Part shown: piece by piece, positions 34,497-42,339 of the stretch
Position numbering within the stretch: position 1 is the first letter of the stretch
How the letters are laid out: each line of letters starts with the position of its first letter
From: Anaerostipes amylophilus
GTDB taxonomy: Bacteria > Bacillota > Clostridia > Lachnospirales > Lachnospiraceae
Length of the DNA: 64,000 nucleotides
Assembly (NCBI RefSeq): GCF_025567365.1
Contig: NZ_JAOQJG010000002.1
Coordinates: 310,001-374,000 of the forward strand
Direction: 5' to 3'
Notes under the pieces: model-generated
Told to the model about the DNA's origin: nothing
Database searches by the model: none
What the model saw: the letters and a program-made list of their open reading frames with translations, nothing else
Position numbers and translations under genes: made by a program

Positions 34497-36851
34497 ATGA
34501 AACGCATATTTCTATTAAAAGGGTTGGACTGTCCAAATTGTTCCGCAAAAATTGAAAAAGAAGTCGGAGAGTTGGATGGAGTGCAATCCTCAGTGGTAAA
34601 TCTGATGAAGCAGACGCTTACAATCAATGTTACTCAGACAGCCGCAGATACGATAGCCAGTCAGATTGAAACGATTGTTCATAGTCATGAGCCAGATGTG
34701 GAAGTTCAGGAAGAAACCGTTATGAATGTTACAAAGAGTTATTCGTTAAAAGGATTGGATTGTCCGAATTGTTCCGCAAAAATTGAAAAAGAAGTCGGAG
34801 AGTTGGATGGAGTGCAATCCTCAGTGGTAAATTTGATGAAGCAGACGCTTACAATCAATGTTGCTCAGACATCCGCAGATACGATAGCCAGTCAGATTGA
34901 AACGATTGTTCATAGCCATGAGCCAGATGTGGAAGTTTCTGAAAATGTACAGGAATCTTATATACCGGAAAAAAAGCAGGAGGCCAATGAATCCTATAAC
35001 AATGAGGATAAGAAGTTGACAGTTCGTTTAGCGATTGGTGCAGCAATCTATGCCATTGGTATGGCATTGACTGTTTTTGCGAAAGTGCGACTGCCTATCG
35101 AGTTAGCTTTTCTCATTGTTTCTTATGTTATTCTTGGTGGAGATGTTGTATGGCAGGCTGTGAGGAACATTTCAAAGGGGCGTGTATTTGATGAACATTT
35201 TTTGATGAGTGTTTCTACGATTGGGGCTTTTGTCATTGGTGAATATCCAGAAGCAGTTGCTGTTATGCTATTCTATCAGGTAGGTGAATTTTTTCAGTCA
35301 TTGGCTGTTAAGCGTTCCAGAAAATCTATATCAGACTTAATGGATATACGTCCAGATTCTGCTACAGTAAGAAGAAATGGGGAATTGATTACCATATCTC
35401 CAGAAAATGTCTCCATTGGTGAGATTATTATTGTAAAGCCTGGTGAAAAAATTCCATTAGACGGTGTGGTATTGGATGGAGATTCTATGCTGGATACAAG
35501 GGCCTTAACAGGAGAATCAGTTCCGAGAAGTGTTCATAAAGGAGACGAAGCACTTTCCGGTTGTATGAATCAGACGGGTGTCTTAATGATTAAGACAACA
35601 AAAGCATTTGGTGAATCTACGGCTTCAAAGATTATTGATCTTGTGGAAAATGCGTCAAGCCGAAAAGCACCAACAGAAAATTTTATTACTACATTTGCAC
35701 GTTATTATACACCTGTGGTTGTAATCTTAGCAGCTTTTCTGGCGATTCTGCCACCGATCATTCTTGGCGGAGGCTGGACAGAGTGGATTCGCAGAGGATT
35801 TGTTTTCCTTGTGGTATCTTGTCCATGTGCATTGGTTATTTCAATCCCGCTGACTTTCTTCGGCGGCATTGGTGCAGCATCTAAACGAGGTGTTCTTGTA
35901 AAAGGAAGCAATTATTTAGAGGCACTTAATAATGTCAGCGTTATTGTGTTCGATAAAACCGGAACACTTACAAAAGGTGTTTTCAATGTGACGGATATTT
36001 TGCCTGCAAATGGATTTTCAAAAGAACAGGTTCTGGAGTATGCGGCAGAGGCAGAGAGTTTTTCTAACCATCCTATTGCAAAATCCATTCTTGCTGCTTA
36101 TGAAAAAGAAATTGATCAGTCAGTGATTTCTGATTATAAGGAAATTTCAGGATATGGAATCAGTGTAATGGCAGGGGAAAAGAAAGTTTTTGCTGGCAAT
36201 ACGAAACTTATGGATACAGAATGTATAGAGTACACAACCTGTGAAAAAGCAGGTACAAAAGTTTATTTGGCTGTAGATGGTCAATATGCAGGATGTATTT
36301 TGATAACAGATGAAGTGAAGCCGGATAGTAAAAAAGCAATTTCTGACCTGAAACATATCGGCGTGGAAAAAACAGTCATGCTTACCGGTGATGATGAAAA
36401 AATAGGGAAGTCTGTTGCAGAAGAATTGCAGTTGGATGAATATTATGCACAGCTGCTTCCTGACCAAAAAGTGGAAAAGGTTGAGCTTTTAGATAGTAAA
36501 AAGAGACCGGGAAGCAAATTGGCTTTTGTTGGTGATGGTATCAATGACGCTCCTGTCCTTGCCCGTGCAGATGTTGGTATTGCAATGGGTGGGCTTGGTT
36601 CGGATGCGGCCATTGAAGCAGCAGATGTAGTTCTGATGACAGATGAACCGTCTAAGCTGGTGGACGCGATTGAAGTAGCAAAAGCGACAAAACAGATTGT
36701 CATGCAGAATATAGTGATTGCTCTTGGGATTAAGAGTGTGTTCCTGATTCTTGGCGCTCTTGGTATTGCGGGAATGTGGGAAGCTGTATTTGGTGATGTA
36801 GGCGTTACCATAATTGCTGTTTTGAACGCAATGAGAATTTTGAAAAAATAG
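34497..36851 (+). CDS. cadA: Heavy-metal P1B-type ATPase with duplicated HMA domains
   Basis: A 784-residue metal-exporting ATPase. Two N-terminal heavy-metal-associated domains each carry GLDCPNCSAKIEKEV, with Cys12/Cys15 and Cys89/Cys92; they are nearly identical copies. The transport helix has CPC at 442-444, the phosphorylation site DKTGTLT starts at Asp486, and GDGINDAPVLARAD marks the ATP hinge. CPC with GLDCPNCS-type HMA domains and a CadC-like regulator upstream point to Cd/Zn/Pb rather than Cu. It is preceded by operator 2, and the next gene begins 16 bp later, so the fumarate-reductase-like genes are probably co-transcribed. Confidence 0.95.
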   Translation: MKRIFLLKGLDCPNCSAKIEKEVGELDGVQSSVVNLMKQTLTINVTQTAADTIASQIETIVHSHEPDVEVQEETVMNVTKSYSLKGLDCPNCSAKIEKEVGELDGVQSSVVNLMKQTLTINVAQTSADTIASQIETIVHSHEPDVEVSENVQESYIPEKKQEANESYNNEDKKLTVRLAIGAAIYAIGMALTVFAKVRLPIELAFLIVSYVILGGDVVWQAVRNISKGRVFDEHFLMSVSTIGAFVIGEYPEAVAVMLFYQVGEFFQSLAVKRSRKSISDLMDIRPDSATVRRNGELITISPENVSIGEIIIVKPGEKIPLDGVVLDGDSMLDTRALTGESVPRSVHKGDEALSGCMNQTGVLMIKTTKAFGESTASKIIDLVENASSRKAPTENFITTFARYYTPVVVILAAFLAILPPIILGGGWTEWIRRGFVFLVVSCPCALVISIPLTFFGGIGAASKRGVLVKGSNYLEALNNVSVIVFDKTGTLTKGVFNVTDILPANGFSKEQVLEYAAEAESFSNHPIAKSILAAYEKEIDQSVISDYKEISGYGISVMAGEKKVFAGNTKLMDTECIEYTTCEKAGTKVYLAVDGQYAGCILITDEVKPDSKKAISDLKHIGVEKTVMLTGDDEKIGKSVAEELQLDEYYAQLLPDQKVEKVELLDSKKRPGSKLAFVGDGINDAPVLARADVGIAMGGLGSDAAIEAADVVLMTDEPSKLVDAIEVAKATKQIVMQNIVIALGIKSVFLILGALGIAGMWEAVFGDVGVTIIAVLNAMRILKK
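34518..34937 (+). repeat. 231-bp tandem duplication of the HMA domain
   Basis: About 189 bp encoding HMA domain 1 (34518-34706) recurs at 34749-34937 with only about a dozen base differences, most of them silent. Such high DNA identity between tandem domains indicates a recent duplication or ongoing gene conversion. Confidence 0.9.
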
Positions 36852-36867
36852 GAAATGAGGTGGAAAT

Positions 36868-37386
36868 GTGAAACGAAAACTGATACTGTTAGTTGTTACG
36901 ATTGTTTTTCTTGTAGGTTTTGGTGTCATTTTACATTCACCGCCTTCTATGATTGATGCAGTCACAGGAGCAACACCGAAGTCAAAAAAGGCGGCTCAAG
37001 CCTCCGCACAGTTGGAAGGCTCTTATGTTCTCGGTATTAATATGATGTCAGATGGTCTCGACAACGAGAACACCCGGAATAAATTAAAAGAATTGGCACT
37101 GGACGATTCGGAAACAAATGAAACAGATCTCATGAAAACGGACATTAGTTTTCGGTTATATGTATCTGAGACGGATTATCCGCTTGTCAGTTATGCTAAG
37201 AAACTCTGTGACAGGTTGAAACAGGCCGGTTTTTCCGTAGATCTGAAAGAGTACAGTAACACAATGATGCTATCAAGAGTGGTAAGTGGAAAGTATGATG
37301 TATTCCTGGCATCGGATGATTTTATTGACGTTACAACGCTAACACAGATGGACTATATGATCATGGACAGCGAAGAAATGAGGTGA
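36868..37386 (+). CDS. Membrane-anchored protein with flavinylation-like motif
   Basis: A 172-residue protein starting at GTG 36868 behind GAGGTGG. One N-terminal hydrophobic segment (residues about 4-23) would anchor or export it. Residues about 30-37 read DAVTGATP, resembling the D-x-x-T-G-A-T site where ApbE attaches FMN to extracytoplasmic electron carriers, but the surrounding FMN-binding fold is not evident. The C-terminal half (RLYVSETDYPLVSYAKKLCDRLKQAGFSVDLKEYSN...SGKYDVFLASDDF) recalls the end of an oligopeptide/nickel-type solute-binding protein. It is packed between the metal ATPase (16 bp) and the cytochrome-b-like gene (10 bp). Function unknown; an electron-transfer or metal-delivery subunit is possible. 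Confidence 0.65.
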   Translation: MKRKLILLVVTIVFLVGFGVILHSPPSMIDAVTGATPKSKKAAQASAQLEGSYVLGINMMSDGLDNENTRNKLKELALDDSETNETDLMKTDISFRLYVSETDYPLVSYAKKLCDRLKQAGFSVDLKEYSNTMMLSRVVSGKYDVFLASDDFIDVTTLTQMDYMIMDSEEMR

Positions 37387-37396
37387 GCGGGAATTT

Positions 37397-37936
37397 ATGA
37401 GAAAATGGAATACGATTTTGTCTGTTTTAATGCTTCTCATTTTTATGATTCATGGAATCATGGGCAGCTTTATGCTGAACGGAGTTGGAAGTAGTGCAGG
37501 GAAACTTCTTGCATGGATTGGTGTTGGTATTCTTGTTGTGCATACGGTGATGGGTGTCATCCTGACAGTTCAGAGTTTACAGACAGCGAAGCAATCAGGA
37601 AAAATGTATCTGAAACAAAACGTCATATTTTGGGCGAGACGAGCCAGTGGGCTGGCAATACTGATCCTGCTGTTCTTCCATATTGGCTTGTTTGGAAAGG
37701 TGCAGAATGGGACATATATTTTGTTCCCTTTTACAACTGTAAAGATGGTAACTCAGCTTTTGTTCGTAGCGGCAATCTTTGTTCATATTTTTATCAATAT
37801 ACGCCCATTGCTCGTATCACTGGGAATCATTAGTTATAAAGAACGAAGGAGCGATATTTATTTGATCCTTTCGGTGCTTCTTCTTTTTATAGCGGGAGCG
37901 GTTATTTTATATTATATTGGGTGGCAATATCTATGA
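37397..37936 (+). CDS. Di-heme cytochrome b-like membrane anchor
   Basis: A 179-residue protein with five hydrophobic helices. Four of them each carry one well-placed histidine: His19, His49, His95 and His130. Four histidines in paired helices are what a bis-heme b quinone-reactive anchor of the succinate dehydrogenase/fumarate reductase type needs. The stop codon overlaps the start of the flavoprotein gene, implying translational coupling. Direct similarity to classic SdhC/FrdC is weak, so the call relies on helix/histidine pattern and context. Confidence 0.72.
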   Translation: MRKWNTILSVLMLLIFMIHGIMGSFMLNGVGSSAGKLLAWIGVGILVVHTVMGVILTVQSLQTAKQSGKMYLKQNVIFWARRASGLAILILLFFHIGLFGKVQNGTYILFPFTTVKMVTQLLFVAAIFVHIFINIRPLLVSLGIISYKERRSDIYLILSVLLLFIAGAVILYYIGWQYL

Positions 37937-39477
37937 GTAAGACAATTATTATTATAGGTGCTGGACTGGCAGGACTTTCAGCGGCTTTGCAGGCAGCGGA
38001 AAATGGATGCAATGTAAAACTGGTTTCCTCCCTTCCGTCAGAGCGGGCACAGTCTGTTATGGCGGAGGGCGGTATCAACGCAGCTTTGAATACAAAAGAT
38101 GAAAACGACAGTCCCGAAGAACATTTTACAGATACAATAAAGGCAGCATGTGGTCTGGCAGATCCAAATGCAGTTTGGGGAATGACACAGGCAGCACCGG
38201 AGCTGGTGCACTGGCTGCTAAAACTTGGAGTTAAATTTAACATGAGTGGCTATGATGATGTGGATCTGCGGAATTTTGGCGGGCAGAAAAAGAAACGGAC
38301 TGCTTTTGCACAGAGCGATACCGGGAAGCAGATCATGACAGCTATGATAGACGCTGTTCGCAGGAAAGAAGCATCTGGTATGGTAGAACGGTTCAGCCAT
38401 CATTCTTTCCTAACACTTCGTCTGTGTGGCAATATTTGTTGTGGCTGCGTAATCAGGGATGAATATAGTCAGGAGACTGCGGAATTACCGGGGGATGCGG
38501 TTATTGTTGCCACCGGTGGTATGCACGGATTGTTTGGAAATACAACGGGTTCGCTGAGCAATACAGGAGAAGTCACCGCAGAATTGTTCCGGCTTGGTGT
38601 TCCTCTGGCAAATGGCGAGATGATCCAGTATCATCCGACAACTGTGAAATGTGGTGGAAAACGCATGCTCATCAGCGAGGCGGCCAGAGGGGAAGGTGGC
38701 AGGTTGTTTGCCATGAAAGATGGAAAACAATGGTATTTCATGGAGGAAAAATACCCGGAGCTTGGAAATCTGATGCCACGAGATATTACCGCCAGAGAGA
38801 TATGGAAGGTCAGCCATGAATCAGAGGTATTTCTTGACATGACGGAAATATCGGAGGAGATTATTTCAAATAAGCTATCTGGTCTGGCAGACGATTGTAT
38901 GACCTATCTGCATAAAGATATACGAAAGGAACCGGTGTCTGTTTTACCGGGAATTCACTATTTTATGGGAGGCATTCTGGTGGATGAGCAGCACAGAACG
39001 CCGATTCAGAATCTTTGCGCTGCCGGAGAATGCTGTGCCCAATATCATGGTGCCAACCGTCTTGGTGGAAATTCTCTGTTAGGAGCGTTATACGGAGGAC
39101 GTGTTGCGGCAAAATCAGCATGCGAACAGGCAGATGTAGTAGATCTATCTTGTGCGACACAGATAGATTTTCCACCAGCGTCTCAAATTTCAGAAATAAA
39201 GCAATTAAACAAAGTGATGCAGGAGACTATGGGCGTTGTCAGAAATGAGAATACGTTGTTAAATGGGATTCAAACGGTACAAGCGCTGACAGGAAATCTT
39301 CCATTGCTTGGCATGGCAGTTCTAAAGAGTGCTCTTGCAAGAAAAGAAAGCCGTGGTGCACACTGGCGGGAGGATTATCCGAAGAGCAATGACGATGATT
39401 ACCTTAAAACAACGGTAGCCAGATTTGATGGAAAGCAGATACAGATTTCCTTTGTACCTGTTCCAGAAAGGCGGTGA
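37933..39477 (+). CDS. Fumarate reductase/succinate dehydrogenase-like flavoprotein
   Basis: A 514-residue FAD enzyme of the FrdA/SdhA/NadB superfamily. The dinucleotide motif is GAGLAGLSAALQAA (residues 9-22). Substrate and proton-relay regions are HPTT, EAARGEGGRLF and MGGILVDEQHRTPIQNLCAAGE, with NRLGGNSLLGALYGG near the end. The His that binds FAD covalently in RSHS/RSHT motifs is replaced: the equivalent segment reads RAQSVMAEGG with Gln40. FAD is therefore probably non-covalent, as in L-aspartate oxidase. The start is ATG 37933, overlapping the cytochrome gene by four bases. G+C is visibly higher than in the host-like flanks. Direction (fumarate reduction or another substrate) is open. 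Confidence 0.87.
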   Translation: MSKTIIIIGAGLAGLSAALQAAENGCNVKLVSSLPSERAQSVMAEGGINAALNTKDENDSPEEHFTDTIKAACGLADPNAVWGMTQAAPELVHWLLKLGVKFNMSGYDDVDLRNFGGQKKKRTAFAQSDTGKQIMTAMIDAVRRKEASGMVERFSHHSFLTLRLCGNICCGCVIRDEYSQETAELPGDAVIVATGGMHGLFGNTTGSLSNTGEVTAELFRLGVPLANGEMIQYHPTTVKCGGKRMLISEAARGEGGRLFAMKDGKQWYFMEEKYPELGNLMPRDITAREIWKVSHESEVFLDMTEISEEIISNKLSGLADDCMTYLHKDIRKEPVSVLPGIHYFMGGILVDEQHRTPIQNLCAAGECCAQYHGANRLGGNSLLGALYGGRVAAKSACEQADVVDLSCATQIDFPPASQISEIKQLNKVMQETMGVVRNENTLLNGIQTVQALTGNLPLLGMAVLKSALARKESRGAHWREDYPKSNDDDYLKTTVARFDGKQIQISFVPVPERR

Positions 39478-40184
39478 TTCACTTGGTATATAAAATAAGA
39501 ATCAGGCGGCAGGAGAGTCAGAAATCAGACAGTTATTGGCAGGAATTTGAGTTTGACGGAAGCAAAAACAGCTCTGTTGCCAATGTTCTAAAGGAATTGA
39601 ACAGTAGAACCCCTTTGAAAGATAATTCAGGGAATATAGTTACTCCCATTAGCTGGGAATGTAGTTGTATGGTGCGAAAATGTGGGGCTTGCGCCATGCT
39701 GATTAACGAACGTCCGAGGCTGGCATGCTCTACATTTCTACATACGTTAAAAGGTTCTACAATCACCTTGGAACCTTTAAGCAAATTTCCGCTTGTAAGA
39801 GATTTGATCGTTGACCGGTCAATTCTGTTTGAAAATTTGAAAAAACTGAACCTTTGGCTTGAAAGTGAAGCTTATATGAATCCGTGGACACATGAACCGA
39901 GATACCAGTCGGCACGCTGTCTGATGTGTGGCTGCTGCCTTGAAGTGTGTCCTAACTTCTCTGCAAATGGGACTTTCGCAGGCGCTGTTGCTGCAGTCAA
40001 CGCATTTCGGATTCTGAATGAAGAACAGGAAAGCACTCATTTGAATGAGATTTCTGCTGAATATAAGAAGAAATATTTTGAGGGATGCGGGAAGTCGTTA
40101 TCTTGTCATGATATTTGTCCGATTGGTCTGCCTGTGGAAGAACTGCTTGTAAGGTCGAATGCAGCGGCTGTTTGGGGCAAATAA
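39474..40184 (+). CDS. Fumarate reductase-like iron-sulfur subunit
   Basis: A 236-residue electron-transfer subunit. The N-terminal ferredoxin domain holds a [2Fe-2S] site CSCMVRKCGAC plus a distal Cys in RPRLAC. The C-terminal helical domain has CLMCGCCLEVCP (about residues 143-154) and a second set CGKSLSCHDICP (about 203-214). That is the full three-cluster layout of SdhB/FrdB. The start overlaps the flavoprotein stop; GTG 39474 is used here, TTG 39483 is an alternative. With the flavoprotein and cytochrome genes it makes a complete membrane-bound quinol reductase. Confidence 0.88.
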   Translation: MIHLVYKIRIRRQESQKSDSYWQEFEFDGSKNSSVANVLKELNSRTPLKDNSGNIVTPISWECSCMVRKCGACAMLINERPRLACSTFLHTLKGSTITLEPLSKFPLVRDLIVDRSILFENLKKLNLWLESEAYMNPWTHEPRYQSARCLMCGCCLEVCPNFSANGTFAGAVAAVNAFRILNEEQESTHLNEISAEYKKKYFEGCGKSLSCHDICPIGLPVEELLVRSNAAAVWGK

Positions 40185-40207
40185 AATGGAGGATAAAAGC
40201 TATAATG

Positions 40208-40249
40208 AATGTATGAAGAGAATCAAAAACTTGATTCTCTTCATACATT
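40208..40249 (+). other. Perfect 19-bp inverted repeat
   Basis: Arms 40208-40226 and 40231-40249 are exactly complementary around AAAC. There is no T tract after either arm. The right end shares two bases with the -35 of the following promoter. It may terminate the reductase operon or be a regulatory cruciform. Confidence 0.7.
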
Positions 40250-40283
40250 GACAAATATCTATGTTATATTATATTGAACATAG
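40248..40283 (+). promoter_or_regulatory. Promoter and ArsR-type operator of the arsR-arsC pair
   Basis: TTGACA (40248-40253), 16-bp spacer, TATATT (40270-40275). A 25-bp palindrome with arms CTATGTT and AACATAG (40259-40283) covers the -10, the usual place for ArsR-type repression. Confidence 0.72.
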
Positions 40284-40308
40284 ACAATGATCAATGTGAG
40301 GTGTCAAT

Positions 40309-40608
40309 ATGAATGCAATGGATGTGGCTTTGATATGCAAGGCTTTGGGCGATGCGAACCGGCTGGAAATTGTACAGATGCTGTCGGATGGAGAAAAGTG
40401 CGGGTGTAAACTTTTGGAAAGATTTGAAATTACCCAGCCAACTTTATCCCATCATATGAAGATACTGGTAGGATGCGGCCTTGTGAATGATCGTAAGGAA
40501 GGAAAATGGCAGCACTATTCTTTGAATTGTGAGACATTGATGAATTACAAACACTTTATAGAATCCCTTACTTGCCTTGGATGCGGTGACGGGGATTGTT
40601 GTAAATAA
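40309..40608 (+). CDS. arsR: ArsR-family repressor
   Basis: A 99-residue winged-helix repressor. The DNA-reading part is ITQPTLSHHMKILVGCGLVNDRKEG. A Cys-Gly-Cys at GEKCGCKLLERF sits where ArsR binds arsenite (CVC in E. coli), and extra cysteines end the protein (CLGCGDGDCC). GAGGTG lies ahead of the ATG. It starts just after its own operator and is followed 19 bp later by arsenate reductase, so As(III) is the likely signal. It differs from the CadC-like protein at 34078 in lacking the N-terminal CNCD. Confidence 0.9.
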   Translation: MNAMDVALICKALGDANRLEIVQMLSDGEKCGCKLLERFEITQPTLSHHMKILVGCGLVNDRKEGKWQHYSLNCETLMNYKHFIESLTCLGCGDGDCCK

Positions 40609-40627
40609 TTTAAGGAGAAGTTCAAGT

Positions 40628-41041
40628 ATGAATAAGAAAAAAGTTGCTTTTATATGCGTTCATAATTCATGCAGAAGCCAGATTGCAGAAGCTTTGGGAA
40701 AACATCTGGCTTCGGATGTATTTGAAAGTTATTCGGCAGGGACAGAAACGAAACTACAGATTAATCAGGATGCAGTCCGGATTATGAAAGAATTGTATGG
40801 AATTGATATGGAAGCAGAAGGACAATATAGTAAGCTGATTGATGAGATACCAGTACCGGATATTGCAATTTCAATGGGTTGTAATGTGGGATGTCCGTTT
40901 ATCGAAAGACCGTTTGATGATAATTGGGGACTTGAAGATCCAACCGGAAAGAGTGACGAAGAGTTTAAGAAGGTTATTGATGAGATAAGGATGCAAATTT
41001 TTATATTGAAACAACGATTGGATGAATTTGAAGAAAACTAA
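40628..41041 (+). CDS. arsC: Arsenate reductase, thioredoxin-linked (LMW-PTP fold)
   Basis: A 137-residue ArsC of the low-molecular-weight phosphatase fold that reduces As(V) to As(III). The P-loop is CVHNSCRSQIAEAL with nucleophile Cys10 and Cys15-Arg16; the relay cysteines are Cys85 and Cys89 in MGCNVGCP. This three-Cys arrangement parallels Cys10/82/89 of plasmid-type ArsC. I start at ATG 40628 with AAGGAG; an upstream in-frame ATG overlaps arsR and is not needed. No arsenite exporter (arsB/acr3) lies in the window, so detoxification would rely on an exporter elsewhere. Confidence 0.92.
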   Translation: MNKKKVAFICVHNSCRSQIAEALGKHLASDVFESYSAGTETKLQINQDAVRIMKELYGIDMEAEGQYSKLIDEIPVPDIAISMGCNVGCPFIERPFDDNWGLEDPTGKSDEEFKKVIDEIRMQIFILKQRLDEFEEN

Positions 41042-41348
41042 AGAAGTTGAGAAATTGCAGTTGATATTCCACTTATTTTAGGAAATTTAATAACTATTAT
41101 ATTTGATTATCAAATTCTTCGCAAACCCTTGAAAACACTAAGTTTGTAGCAAGTGTACTTTCCCTTACTCTTTCCCTTGTGTTACATTCTCCCATTAGCT
41201 TTCATGAACCTTAATATGGGAAAAATTAAGGGAAAGAAAATTTCATAACACAGTATAACATATAACAATAACAACATGGTGAACTGATTGAAATGTTTTC
41301 GATATTTAACTCTATAACTGATTATTAAAAAAATGGAGATAAGATACG
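41042..41348. other. Intergenic 300 bp, no supported gene
   Basis: A/T-rich DNA between arsC and the DUF6061-like gene. The minus strand has a 34-codon frame (about 41092-41196) ending ATNLVFSRVCEEFDNQI, which looks protein-like but has no ribosome site; it may be the tail of a lost mobile-element gene. No promoter or terminator of note was found. Confidence 0.35.
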
Positions 41349-41585
41349 ATGAGAACAATATTTGCAGAATACAATCCACACAGAAACAGCATTGATGTTT
41401 ATACCAATGCCGGTTATATGCTCCGCATTGACTGTTGGGAAGCTGAGAAGAACTTAAAAACCACTCCTGGATCAGAATGCGCATTAAATACACTTGCTAT
41501 TGATGAGCCACTTGAATATGCACGATTATATCTTGATGGTAATATGCAAATGTGGGTAGATGCAGAAGATTCTTTGGAATTGTAA
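41349..41585 (+). CDS. DUF6061-like small protein
   Basis: A 78-residue acidic protein (MRTIFAEYNPHRNSIDVYTNAGYMLRI..., ending YLDGNMQMWVDAEDSLEL). Proteins of this kind recur in conjugative and transposable elements of gut Firmicutes. A GGAG site is suitably placed. No catalytic motif. It is followed by a strong bidirectional terminator. Function unknown. Confidence 0.65.
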   Translation: MRTIFAEYNPHRNSIDVYTNAGYMLRIDCWEAEKNLKTTPGSECALNTLAIDEPLEYARLYLDGNMQMWVDAEDSLEL

Positions 41586-41590
41586 ACCAC

Positions 41591-41628
41591 AAGTAGCCTG
41601 TATGCTTTATTTTACATACAGGCTACTT
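41591..41628. terminator. Bidirectional hairpin terminator
   Basis: A perfect 14-bp stem (41591-41604 with 41615-41628). It sits between the plus-strand DUF6061-like gene and the end of the minus-strand HAD gene, so it can serve both. Confidence 0.75.
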
Positions 41629-41703
41629 AATCAAAATCACCATAATTGATCAAGCAAGTTTTTTTAATATACCTCGGAGTCATTTTCGTTCGATCTTTCA
41701 TCG

Positions 41704-42339
41704 CTAATAAAATTTCTCTGAAGTGATAGCAGATAACAGATTGGCAGGTTTTTCTAAAAAATAATCTGCTTTTATGTGCTTATTATGACTGCCCCATACT
41801 GCTAAAGCAAAATCAATTCCCGCATTTTCCGCACATTTACTGTCATATTTGCTATCTCCGATATAAAGTACTTTCCTATGGTCTGTTTTTGATAATTCCA
41901 CATATTTCAAAATCGGTGCGGCATTGGGTTTATGTTCCTGTGTATCGTCTGCACATATGATTGTTTTGAAATAATGACTGATACCAAACGGACAAAAATC
42001 ATGTGTAAATTCTTCCCTTGTCTTTGATGTGACAATCCCCATTTCATAATCCAGACTTAGAAGATTTTTCAATAATTCAACGATTCCGTCAAATACTTTA
42101 ATGTTATTTGTATAGTTACGCATATTTTTATCCCATAATTCTATCGCATAGGAAGTGTCTTTTATCGCAAGTTTTTTCAAAGCGTCTGTTCCTGTAATCC
42201 CTAACGCAAATCTTAGTTCAGAACATGGTATCTCTCTCCCGGACAATCCCTTTATAGTTTCCTGTAAAGAATGTAATACAGCATATTCCGTATCAATCAG
42301 AGTGCCGTCAATGTCAAAAACGATATGCTTATACTTCAT
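41704..42339 (-). CDS. HAD hydrolase, phosphoglycolate-phosphatase type
   Basis: A 211-residue HAD phosphatase (start MKYKHIVFDIDGTLIDTEYAV; Asp9 and Asp11). Motif II is IVTSKT, and GDSKYDSKCAENAG completes the active site. The helical cap type matches phosphoglycolate/pyrophosphate phosphatases. I start at 42339, after AAAGGTGG, giving an 11-bp overlap with the acetyltransferase gene; the longer frame is unnecessary. Last gene of a five-gene minus-strand group. Substrate unknown. Confidence 0.82.
   Translation of the reverse strand: MKYKHIVFDIDGTLIDTEYAVLHSLQETIKGLSGREIPCSELRFALGITGTDALKKLAIKDTSYAIELWDKNMRNYTNNIKVFDGIVELLKNLLSLDYEMGIVTSKTREEFTHDFCPFGISHYFKTIICADDTQEHKPNAAPILKYVELSKTDHRKVLYIGDSKYDSKCAENAGIDFALAVWGSHNKHIKADYFLEKPANLLSAITSEKFY

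Noticed and set aside
40628..41041. Complete arsenic operon
   Set aside because: No arsB or acr3 exporter is present in the window, only repressor and reductase.
41092..41196. 34-codon minus-strand frame ending VCEEFDNQI
   Set aside because: No ribosome site and no recognised family; kept only as a remark on the gap.
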